From the NCBI GenBank assembly GCA_030267965.1, contig BRYA01000249.1, positions 1-48,327 on the forward strand: DNA of 48,327 bases. The letters are read 5' to 3'. Below are positions 10,416-19,974 of the stretch, piece by piece (positions within the stretch are counted from its first letter, which is position 1; the number at the start of each line of letters is the position of its first letter). The notes below the pieces were generated by a model. The model searched no databases, was not told the DNA's origin, and saw only the letters and a list, made by a program, of their open reading frames with translations. The translations under genes and the position numbers were made by a program. Source of the DNA: Triparma columacea. Its lineage: Eukaryota > Sar > Bolidophyceae > Parmales > Triparmaceae.

Positions 10416-11980
10416 TCAATTTTTGACATCAACTTCAACCCTACAAATGGGGCACGTCCTACTTTTCCCCCTTTTGTCACTCCTCACCCATCCCTTCAAG
10501 CACTTCTCGTGGAAAGCGTGGTCGCAGTTAGCTAGCCTCCTAGAGTCCTTCGTTAAAGGCTCGAAGCAGATGGCGCAGTCGTCGTTCTCTTTACTGCCTC
10601 CGTCGCTGATCTGCCTTGAGTAGACCCTTATCGAGTCTGACTCCACAGCGCTTCCTTGGTTTCTTCCTTGGTTCCTTCTTGGCAATTCTACGTTGAACGC
10701 GGGGTCGAATGAATCCTGGGTAGGTAAGCAGAGCGTTGTGCGGCGTCGTAGAAAGTGATATTAGATTGTAGATGGATGTGTAGGCGCCTTGCAAAGGAGG
10801 AAACGTTTTATTGGCCTTCTTCTTGTTCGGGCTCTCTCGCTCACCTCTTCTTCAACGGCTACCCAGAAGAAAACCTTCCTCCGAAGCGTGACCCAGGGTT
10901 GGAAGTCGCTCCCAGTGAGCATGCAGAGGATCGCAAATGAAAAACTTAGGGCGCCCAACGCGTCAATACTCACTTCCAGGGAGTCCGAGCAGATTACGTT
11001 GAAACCTACGATCATGCCGAACAGGACAAGACACAATGACGACGCAAATAACGCGAGTCTCGTTTTGCGATCGCCTCTAATTCCTCCGCGGCTGTTCCTC
11101 GTCTTTGAAATGAATCCCACCGTTATAACTAAATATAACACTAACATAATAGCTCCAAAGATTACCGGGAATAAGTGAATTGGGCGATCCCCCATACTCA
11201 CAGTATTGCAATATGAAGGGCAGGACGAACCATGTTCAAGGTTGGGTTGTGATAATATGAAACCACCCGAAGCATACCAGTTGCACTGGATTTTTGCGAC
11301 ATTTTGTGCGTTGTGAGATTATGTATAGATCCCGTGTGGCCGGCATTTTGCAAATCATCTGGGGCAGCACCTTCGTTAATCGACACCCTTTTTCTCACCT
11401 TGCTGTCATAGGATGTAGCGGCAATGTCCTTACCAACTACAACAAGAGTTGCGATGGGGTTATCGACATTAGCACCCCGGAACGCATTGTTGCAGGTAAA
11501 CTCCCAACTCCAGTCCGTGATGATTGGGTATACACCTGCCGACTCTGGAACTGTGAACTCGATAACATTATCGAACGCGAATCCCCCCGTCGAAGATTCT
11601 AGACAATCAGATTCGCCTTCAGGGAACCGAATGTAGAGCTGAGTGACGCAGCCTGGGCACTCCTTGTTGGCGTCTTTTCCTGTACCCGCGACCCTAATCC
11701 TCGCCTTCTCACCCCCGTTATACAGCTTGATGTTCGTGTTGCTGTCGTCTAGTGAAATGAAGTTGAAGGTTACTGTATGGTCCGGGGTCGCCTTGTATGA
11801 CAAGCTCTTCGACTGGTAGCAATTGCATTCGAGGCCGTCTGCGTCTTCCAACGGTTTAGGATCAAACTGGAGTTTTCTCTTCGTGAGAACAAGGGGGGGT
11901 TGATCCGCTTGTCTGAAATGAATGGTATCGCCATCGTCCGCGGCAGTGGCGCGCAGATTGGTAAAGTTTCCTCCAAACAT
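10416..11980 (-). CDS. Three-TM membrane RING-H2 protein (putative E3 ubiquitin ligase)
   Basis: Exons 11399-11980, 10845-11285 and 10416-10715 join in phase 0 at GTGAG...CAG introns of 113 and 129 nt, giving about 440 aa. Residues 1-215 form a Cys-containing, beta-rich domain (LECNCYQSK, CPGC, CNWYASGG, CPSYC), probably luminal or extracellular, although no N-terminal signal peptide is visible. Three hydrophobic segments follow: LFPVIFGAIMLVLYLVITVG, LALFASSLCLVLFGMIVGF and ALGALSFSFAILCMLTG. The C-terminus is a RING-H2: CAIC, then CDHAFHEKC, then CPIC. Ligand order C-C-C-H-H-C-C-C matches the family and implies membrane-tethered ubiquitin transfer. It is divergent from the ARMC9-like gene, with 132 bp between start codons. 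Confidence 0.8.
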
Positions 11981-12020
11981 TTTTACGTCTCTGTTTTCTG
12001 TCCCTCCTCAGGTCGCCAAT

Positions 12021-12116
12021 ATGACACTGGAAAAACCCAGAATCCAGTTTCCAATTCTTTCGGCGGAACCTAAGGCCATCTCAAACTTTACTTCTTTGAG
12101 GAAAACGGCCACATGA
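12021..12116 (+). promoter_or_regulatory. uORF overlapping the ARMC9-like start codon
   Basis: An ATG at 12021 opens a 31-codon frame whose TGA overlaps the main start codon as ATGA (12113-12116). It follows a strong acceptor-like tract (tctgtccctcctcag at 11998-12011), so a 5' UTR intron may precede it. Coupled termination and re-initiation is possible; this is inference. Confidence 0.45.
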
Positions 12117-15100
12117 GTGCTGAGCAACTGGCAGCCGAAACGGTTGCGTCGGTGACAAAAGAAGCTCTTGCTTCCCCTCGTTTATCTCCTCGCAATGATG
12201 AAAACGCCGATGACGACTTCATAGAGGGAGATGATTTATCAGTAATGTCCCAGTCGAGGCCTGGTACACCCAAGACTGAGCCTACAGGGAATGTTAATGC
12301 CGGCAATGCGTCTAATTTAGATACTGCTTCGGAGGTCCGGGACCTTGATCCTATACCCGATGCCGTGATCGTGGAGGAGAAGGTGGAACAGGGGGCTCCC
12401 CCTTCCACTGGGACTGAGGGTCCAACAGTGGCTGGTGTTGACGATGCCGTTGGCGCTTCGGCTGCCATCCCGGATGTCCATGTGCCTGATGCAGGAGTTT
12501 CGGGAGAGGAAGAGAAGAAGGAAGACGTTGCTGCCCCTAACCCTCTCTTGTCATCCAGTGAGGCTTCAAAATCCAATGAAGAGTTGTTAAAGGGGAAGCT
12601 TGAGGCCGCGCTGAAGAGGGCTGCGGACGCGGAAGCAGAGGTGGTGAGACGATCTGAGGAGATGGCTGCCCTGCAGCTGGATTACAAAAAGCTGAAGCTG
12701 TTGGAGGAAAAGGTACGTTTGTGTGTCCACCTCTTATCAGCCCCCGCCTCTTCCCGCATCTTTGTGTTACCTATTTTTGTCTTCTCCCCTTACCCACCCC
12801 GCCTCATAGGAACACGTTGAGCTCGAGAGAGCTGAGGTGTCTAATGAGATCCTTGCCCAGGACCTTCAAGAGCAGAAGGTGCACGAGCAGGAACTCAAGG
12901 TGAGAAAAGAGAAATTGTTGCTAATGATTGCTGTACCGCTGGCTCACTATTTGCTGCTTCGCTTGTCACAGAGTATTGACAGGTTCCTAGAGGATATTGC
13001 CGTGGAGATGACGGACGAGAAGCTGACGTCTACGATCACGGAGCTTGTTGAGGAGTACTTGGTCTTCTGTGACTACCGCAACACGGCCGATTGCTTCGCT
13101 GCAGAGGCTCGCTGCAACCGTTTCAAGCCGACTTTTGGGTACAATTCCGAGAGGACTGCAATCGAGAGGGCAGTGGCGGCCAAGAACAGCCTCCTTGAGT
13201 CCTTCGTTGCAGGAGATGAAACTGCCTTCTTTTCCACCTGGTCCTCTTCAGTTCCTCCTCACCTAGTAAGCACGTCAAAGGCCAACAAGACGCTCAAATT
13301 CAAGCTTCATGTTTACTTCGCCACACATGCGCTTAAAAAGCGTATAGCCTACGATCCTGACTCCCCCTTCCCTTGCTCAGCGGACGAGACTGAGGCCCTA
13401 GAGAGCCTCAAAGGGTTTCTCCATGATGCCTCTGACGACAGCGAAATCATGGAGGAGCCCTCCCTCTTCCCATTTTTTGCGCTCTCTTCCATTTCCCATC
13501 CGCATACTAACCCTTCTTTCGTGTCGCCAGAATCAACAACTGCAATATTTGCTGATGACACGCTCTCGGGGGACGGCACACTGCTCTCAAATATTTGGAC
13601 CATAAACCTCAAGGAGGAGGTGAGTTACATTGCGTGTATTGAGTTGTCGGCAGCTGGCCATTCTCACCTCACTTCCCCCCCCCAACCCCCCCTCTCTCCC
13701 CAGCTCTTGCTCTTCTGCGACAACCGCCTCCCTCTGGTATCCCCACCCAAGCTAGTGACGCTTTTCCAGGCCTTCCACAAGTGGGAGTCGTCCCTGAAGG
13801 ATCACGTCCTGGAGGGCGTCAAGGTGTCCAAGGAGTTCGGGGACTTGGCCGTCGAGCTCCTTGGACAAAACGTCAAGCTGATTGCCGCCCTCGCTGGGAA
13901 GGACCCTGTGACCAGCACCTATATCCAGAACATGAGGCGCTTCGTCATCCACAAGAAGCATCAGATGGACAAAATGATGGCGAGGATTGAGGTGAGGGTG
14001 GAAGGGAGGGCTGATGCATGTTGACAGACTAACTAAAAAACTTCTGCTCCGCCCTTGTTCACAGCCGTCGAATGACCTCATCAATCAACCGCCACCCATT
14101 TCCTTCAAGTCGTTAAAGAAGTTTCTCGTTGCTCACAGGGGCGAAACTAAGGTGCGTATTTGGTCGTCACTTCGCCCCTGCTCACTCTTTCTCACCTTTA
14201 TGTTCGTCGCAGCTTCTGGGCCACGTACTTCACGCCCTCGTCAAGAGAATGGACAGCGCTGAAGACAAGGAAGTTCGCCGGCACGCTACTCACGAGTCGG
14301 CAACGGGAGATGTCCTCGGAACGTTCGATTTAAGCGAACAAAGTGTCGTTCTCGACCTGCTTTCGCTGGAGGCTGGCGACTCCGCGTTGAAGCAGAAACA
14401 CGATGGGAGGGCAACTTACTATGCTGCCTTAATGATTGCAACCATGGCTAAGTACAAGGTTGGAAGGGCCTACCTTGTGGGAGAAGGGGGGGGGGAGAGA
14501 GGTAAGGTGGGGTTGTTAAGAGAGGCGCGGCGAACACGATCAATTCTCACCCCTCACTCGTCTCAGTAATTTCCGGTTTGATCGCCTGCCTGCGTAACTC
14601 ACTTGAGGGCAAGACCTGCATTGAAGCAGGCCTGATTTCCATGGTGGGACTGCAGAGGATCAGCTTGGAAGGGCGGGCGGCACTAGAGAATGGAGTTGTC
14701 CTCGGCTTCGTCTCCAAGCTCCTGGCCTCGGCGGGTGTCTCCACTCGATTGCCCGAGGGCTGCTTCTTCCTGCAAAAAATCATGGCCGACTCCGACAACA
14801 AACAGGCCGAAGACGCCTTAATCGACGTCGACCCAGCGTTTGTCAGTCCGATAAAGCGCCAAAAAACGTGGAACGAGGAGGAAGCTTGGAAGAACTCGAG
14901 GGCCATCCTGGTTGGGTACGGGTCGGGGCTGGTGTGCAACATTAGCGGGAGAGGGGACGACAGCGTCGGGGAGGGAGGTGGGCTCGCCCTTCTCAAGCTT
15001 ATCGGGGTGTGTGAAGGGGTAGAGGAGAAGCAGTACACCGCGAACCTTCTTAAGGCGTGCTACAGACTGTCGAAAAAACCCGATGCTAGACTGGAGGCGA

Positions 15101-15495
15101 ACGAGGCTGGTGCGGTGCAGACCGTAGAAAGCTACGTAGGCAGGGCAGAGGGGAAGGAAAAGCACATGGCCAAGTGCGTGTTGGCGAGATTGAAGGAGGA
15201 GGAGGGGGAGGAGGGTGGGGGAGGGGGGGGGGGGGAAGGGGGGAATCCAATTTTGAACAGCGTGGAGGAAGACGTCTGCTTCAGCTTCCAAAAATTCATC
15301 GAGGGGGAAGAAACAATACACGCAGCGATTGATAAAGTAGAAGGAGGTGAATTGCCACCAGGCTGGGAAGAGGCAGAGGATCCTAGCACTGGACTAAGGT
15401 ACTTTTATAAAAGTGACGGCTCGGATTCGTTATGGACACTCCCGAGCAACTCGGACAAGGTCCTCGAAGCATTCTACCTAGCAAAGGAGAAGTGA
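12113..15495 (+). CDS. ARMC9: ARMC9-like LisH/armadillo protein with C-terminal WW domain
   Basis: Seven exons: 12113-12712, 12810-12899, 12972-13619, 13704-13991, 14065-14151, 14213-14501 and 14567-15495, giving about 976 aa. All junctions are in frame (exon 6/7 phase 1, the rest phase 0). The first 200 aa are acidic, Ser/Ala/Glu-rich and end in a coiled coil. Exon 3 holds a LisH-like motif (ELVEEYLVFCDYRNTADCF) and the ARMC9-type stretches FKLHVYFATHALK and LFPFFALSSISHPHTNPSF. Later exons resemble the armadillo-like part (ALMIATMAKYKVGRAYL). The C-terminus has a WW domain: LPPGWEE, YFY, W at +23 and WTLP. ARMC9 is a basal-body/ciliary-tip protein in animals and ciliated protists. The long acidic N-terminus and the WW domain are not part of animal ARMC9. 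A poly-Gly run at 15210-15245 sits in a G homopolymer and is a likely site of sequencing error. Confidence 0.82.
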
Positions 15496-15499
15496 GATT

Positions 15500-15960
15500 G
15501 TAAACATCCTCTTCGTTTCCATAATGTCAGTCTTACCATTTTTTTTGTGACAAAATCAAATCAAAAATTTATATCTATTTAATGCTTAAAACTTTATAAT
15601 TATATAATTTCATCAAATTTGTAACTAATTTTAAACGTATGTATCGTAGAAACTCAATTGTAATAATTGGTAAAAATTCAATTATCAGAGTCTCATAATG
15701 CAATATAAATTGTGTTGTGATTATTATTTTATATATTAAATCTATATCAGTAAATATCACGAAAATTCGACACATATTCAAAATCAAATTATATATATTT
15801 TGATCAATTTTAATTAAATGTTTTGATCACTTCCTATATCTAGTTTCACATCAATAATAATGATTATCTTAGAAAATCAGCGCAATCAGAATGCTTTAAA
15901 AATTTCTCATAAAAAAATTTCCCAAGGTTTCACAGTGCTTTCAGTCACCTCGTTCTTACA
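15500..15960. other. AT-rich island
   Basis: Composition falls abruptly: 15541-15600 is about 15% G+C and 15601-15660 about 22%, against GC-rich neighbours. No convincing coding frame is present; the only ORF, on the minus strand at 15575-15787, is a by-product of AT richness. It lies between the stop of the ARMC9-like gene and the WD40-like gene. It could be a scaffold-attachment or centromere-like AT block, or an organelle-derived insert. Confidence 0.75.
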
Positions 15961-16107
15961 ACAGCCTCTTCCTTTTCTTCACTGTTCTCTAATTCCATAG
16001 TACATGCTACGAATCAGTTTGCCTTGTTGGTCTACCACTATCACCACGCGTTCGCACAATTTTCTCAAAATCCTGAAATACTCAAAATCCCCCCGAACCT
16101 ACCTCTA

Positions 16108-17761
16108 ATGATTGACCGGATTACACGCTTATCTAAAGCTAAGAAGCTAGCTCGAACCCTTCTGTTCGCATCATATAGTCGTTACTCCTTGCCTCACTCC
16201 TCCTCCTCCGATTCATCTTCTCTGTCCCCTTCCTCCTCCTCAACCCTCTCGATCCCCTCCACCCCACCTCCTCCCCCTCCCCCTCTTTCCACTTCAAATG
16301 ATTCCTATAGTACAGTCACCGCGTTGGTGTTCCTCCCTTCCAACGAGTGCCCAGAATCGGCCGCATCTGTTCTCGTTCATGTCACTGATGATGGGATGTT
16401 GGAGGTGAGAGTGGACTAGGTTTAGGCGTCGCCGATGCGAGTTCACGCTCCTTGCCGTTTTCCCTCGACACTGATTTCCTCCAATGTTTGCATCGCTCCC
16501 CCCCCCCCCCCTCCCCTCTCCCTTCCATCCCATCTCCAGATCAATGCCCTCCTTCCCCCACCAACCACCACCGCCACCACCCCACCCCCTTCTTCTTCCC
16601 GCACGCCCCTCCTTCGGCACTCGCTCCCCCCGGGTATGGACGATTGTGTTGGCCTACACTCTTACGACCGATGCATGTCTGGCCCAACGTTTAGCTGCAA
16701 GTTGGCACTCGCTCACGCCTCTGGAATCCTCCATATCCTCAGCCTGACTTCAGTGGTCGGGGCGGACTGGAACTGCAGGTCAATCGGCATCGTGCTGCCT
16801 CCCATCAAACCCGACGCCACTAAAAAGTACCGCTTTAGCTTTTCATCCGGGGGGGGGGCGATCTTGGCAGTCTCCCAAATGATTGGCGATGGTCTCTCAA
16901 CAAACCTTTACGACGTATCCTCCTTCGCCTCCATCGTGACTTCCGCTGTGAGTGGTGACGCGCCGAATGGCGGGGTCCCTTCCGTTTGCTGTATCTCTTT
17001 CTCGAGCGAGCTTAAGCGGATGGCTGACGAGCAAAATCTCTGTGCGGAAGCCCTCGGCGTTTGCCTCCTTTCCTCTCCATCTTCCCAAATCCCGACCCTC
17101 GTCACGACGCACAAGGGCCTCGCTACAGGGAAGATTGTCCTGTGGGACACCGCCTCCCTTTCTCCCACCGATTTCATAGACACTCCTCTCACCCTCACTG
17201 GGATCCTTCAGTCGGGGGGGGGCTCATCTAACAACAACACCCGCTTTTCTCTCTCCGGTACTTGCGAGGACCAGTCGATTGGGATTCTCGAGTGCTCGAC
17301 TCCGACCAGGTCCGTGGTAAGAATGAGTGGAAGGATAGGAAAAGGGAAGAGGTGGTGCCTCGCAAGGGGCGGGGATTTCTTGGCCGCCATCGTTGGCGGT
17401 GAGGGTGATTTCGAAGAGGGGCTCCAAATGACGACCCTGCAGCGTTCCATCCCAGAGGTCAAGATGGAGCATGAATCAAAGCGTCGAAAGGTGAGGATGG
17501 AATGGTATGCACAGCATCAGAAACCTCTCTGTCCACAAACTTCACGCCTCCTCCCCTTTCCCCAAAATTAACCGTCCTCCCTATACTAATGCGACCCACC
17601 TCGTGCGACAGTTCGACCCCCTAAACTCCCCACCTCTCTTCTCGGAGCTGCCCAAATGTCACGAGTTTGAAATAACCGCCATGTGCATATCCGGCAGCGA
17701 CAGTCTAATCGCCACCGGCGATTCCTTCGGCTCCGTCTACATTCATGGTTCAATATCATAA
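16108..17761 (+). CDS. WD40-like beta-propeller protein
   Basis: Exons 16108-16404, 16540-17490 and 17612-17761, all phase 0, give about 465 aa. The ATG at 16108 is the first in frame; the frame is open a little further upstream without an ATG. Residues 1-30 are basic, then come Ser- and Pro-rich runs, then beta-strand-rich sequence with WD-type blades: ALVFLPSN...VLVHVTDDGMLE, LATGKIVLWDTASLSP, and the last exon CHEFEITAMCIS...LIATGDSFGSVYIHG. Such proteins are scaffolds; no specific ortholog is recognised. It converges on the F-box gene, with only 30 bp between stop codons. Confidence 0.72.
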
Positions 17762-17791
17762 CAACTATCACATCCAGTTCGAGAAAAAAAA

Positions 17792-19219
17792 TCAATCAAA
17801 AAAATAATTTCCCGCCGAGTCCACGAAATAGCACTGCATATTCTTCCCAGGCACCACCGTCCAATTGTAACCCCTCTGCATCGGTAAATGTGTGTTCATG
17901 CCCCCTCCTTGATCGTTCCTCCTCTCATTGCTCTTGTGGTGAACCCCCCAACCTGTCTTGACCTCCTCTCCGTGGTGGTTCCCGCAGATCCAGGCTCCGT
18001 CCTCGTTCTTCATTAGTCCCTCCGTCTCGAACTCTCCGTCGAAGTGCATCACCGTGACCTCACCCGTCTCAGGGGTGAACTCCGGGCTTAGCAGGAACGA
18101 CGAGACAGCCGGGATCAGCACGTTGTGGCACATTCCACAAATGACATCCACCTTGCCCGTCCCACAATCGCTTGTGAGGCTCGCTTTGACTCGAAGTTCC
18201 TTGTTTTTCCAGTCTCTCCCCCCCTTCTTCCCCTCCATCATATTCACCATTTCCTCCGTGCCCTTGAAGCACCTATCCCCAAACCGAGTCCCGCTAACAT
18301 TCAGCTCCGAGAGGTTAAGCAAACTGAACTGTTCGACGAAATTGTAGATGCTCACCGCGTTGGGGTTGTCCGAATCTCTGTTAGGGTTAACCCTGTCCTC
18401 CGGCCCCCAAGTCAGCCTTCTCATTTCAGAGACCCCGCCTGATGGATCAAGGAGCTGGATTTCACCCGCGAACCTGCTCAAGTTGAGCTCGACGAGTCTG
18501 CTGAAAGTCCCCCCGTAAAGGCTTAAATTAGTCGGGGTTCCATCGAACCTCCACTCTAGCTTCCAAAGGTCTTCCTGCCTCTCCATGGCCTTCCCCATGG
18601 CCTCCTCCTCTGCCTCAAATCCCTCCTTCTTAATAAGCTTTCTATACCTGTACCCCTCCTTGCCGCAAGATTGTGCGACGCGGAGGGTAGAGAGCCCGCC
18701 ACCCTCCAGTGAGCCGAGGAGGGAGACCACCCTTCCGCTCCAGAACGGTAAGTCCAAATGCTTGACCCTCTGACAGTCCCCCAAAAAGGCCTCCGCGTTC
18801 TCCTTCCATTCCGTCCACCCCATCCCATTCCATGCTGTTGTTTTCCTCCCCGCCGCCGCGCGTCTTCCTCCCGCGAACATCTCGCAGCTAATGCTGCTCA
18901 GGTAGTCAACATTCACCCTCCAGTGCAGTCCCTTGTACTTGAAGGCCTCGTGGAAACTCTTGGAAACCAAAGCAACCACACAAGCATGTTCTAAAGTCAT
19001 GAAATCGAGCACATTTGACAAGACAAACGAAGGAAGCGACTCGAAGCCGCTTTGTAGATCGTCCCCAGTGCTCTCAACCAACAAACTATTTCCCGAAGGT
19101 TGAGTTTTAGACCTCTTTTCACCCTTGCATGTTGATAGTTCACGATTTAGGGGTAGACAGGGATTCTGAGCAGTAAATATCTGTACAACTTCCTTCGGGG
19201 ATTCTCCAAAATCGGACAT
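17792..19219 (-). CDS. F-box protein with LRR-like region
   Basis: Single exon, 475 aa, ATG at 19219. An F-box-like segment spans about residues 60-98 (LPSFVLSNVLDFMTLEH...ALVSKSFHEAF). Leucine-rich segments follow (VKHLDLPFW, LVELNLSRF, LSELNVSGTRF), as in substrate-binding regions of F-box/LRR proteins. A Cys pair (ICGMC) and GAWICGNHHGEEV with a Trp/His-rich C-terminus may bind metal; this is inference. The expected role is a Skp1-cullin substrate adaptor. The gene is head-to-head with the small gene at 19310. Confidence 0.7.
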   Translation of the reverse strand: MSDFGESPKEVVQIFTAQNPCLPLNRELSTCKGEKRSKTQPSGNSLLVESTGDDLQSGFESLPSFVLSNVLDFMTLEHACVVALVSKSFHEAFKYKGLHWRVNVDYLSSISCEMFAGGRRAAAGRKTTAWNGMGWTEWKENAEAFLGDCQRVKHLDLPFWSGRVVSLLGSLEGGGLSTLRVAQSCGKEGYRYRKLIKKEGFEAEEEAMGKAMERQEDLWKLEWRFDGTPTNLSLYGGTFSRLVELNLSRFAGEIQLLDPSGGVSEMRRLTWGPEDRVNPNRDSDNPNAVSIYNFVEQFSLLNLSELNVSGTRFGDRCFKGTEEMVNMMEGKKGGRDWKNKELRVKASLTSDCGTGKVDVICGMCHNVLIPAVSSFLLSPEFTPETGEVTVMHFDGEFETEGLMKNEDGAWICGNHHGEEVKTGWGVHHKSNERRNDQGGGMNTHLPMQRGYNWTVVPGKNMQCYFVDSAGNYFFD

Positions 19220-19309
19220 CCAAGCCTCAAGTGCTACTCAATCTTTGAATTCTTTCTGCAAAAAGCAAAAGACTTCACAATTTAATTTGCAGTTAAATGG
19301 CCCTATAAA
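19220..19309. promoter_or_regulatory. 90-bp divergent promoter
   Basis: Only 90 bp separate the start codons of the F-box gene (minus) and the small gene at 19310 (plus). A shared bidirectional promoter is therefore implied. A TATAAAA string abuts the plus-strand ATG too closely to act as a normal TATA box for it. Confidence 0.5.
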
Positions 19310-19870
19310 ATGGCCGCAATCCTCATCCTAACCCCCACAGGCACACCCCTCCTCTTCGTCTCTACCCTCCCTCCCACTGTGTCAATATCCCCCCGCTATC
19401 TCTCCTCCTTAACCTCAACTTTGCTATCCCTCGACTCTAATATGAACTCTAGCATGAAGTCCAACATGAACTCCAACACGGACGACATTCCCGATTCACC
19501 CCCCTCAACGTCCTCGCCCTTTGAATGCGATCTAGCGACCCTACAACTCCATGGCCTTACCCCCTCCCCTTCCACTCCGTTTATAATCCTTCTTGGCCTC
19601 CCCCCTCCCTCCCCCACCTCCCCCCTTCCTTCCCCATCGACGATATTAGCCTCTCTTTCAACCCTCTCCATATCTTTTGCTTCAAAATATTCCCCAATCC
19701 TACCCACAATAACCTCAAGAACTGACAAAGATTTCAAGGCCCACCTAAACCAAGCCAACGTAGAAACAATGACTGACGAAAGTTTCCAAGTCGAAGAGCC
19801 CGAGACGATGGACGAGTTCGTGCCTTTCGAGTCGGAGGTATTCGAAGCTTTGTCGTCAATGTCTCTGTGA
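19310..19870 (+). CDS. Small unknown protein, 186 aa
   Basis: Single exon with ATG at 19310. The N-terminus is a hydrophobic beta-type stretch (AAILILTPTGTPLLFVSTL), followed by a Ser/Met/Asn-rich linker, a second hydrophobic strand (PFIILLGLPPPSP) and an acidic C-terminus (EPETMDEFVPFESEVFEAL). The strand pattern is loosely reminiscent of a longin-type fold, but no family is recognised. It could be a small adaptor subunit; this is speculation. Confidence 0.5.
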   Translation: MAAILILTPTGTPLLFVSTLPPTVSISPRYLSSLTSTLLSLDSNMNSSMKSNMNSNTDDIPDSPPSTSSPFECDLATLQLHGLTPSPSTPFIILLGLPPPSPTSPLPSPSTILASLSTLSISFASKYSPILPTITSRTDKDFKAHLNQANVETMTDESFQVEEPETMDEFVPFESEVFEALSSMSL

Positions 19871-19974
19871 CCTAAATGTAACTCCCACTGCTATCCCTGT
19901 GCCATAGTTTTTGCTAAAATGCACTGTATTTCATGTTTTTCATCCCCCCCCCCCCACCCACCCCCCTCCCCTCA

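Noticed and set aside
15575..15787. 70-codon minus-strand frame in the AT-rich island
   Set aside because: Its Ile/Leu/Tyr composition reflects base composition only; there is no domain or family signal.
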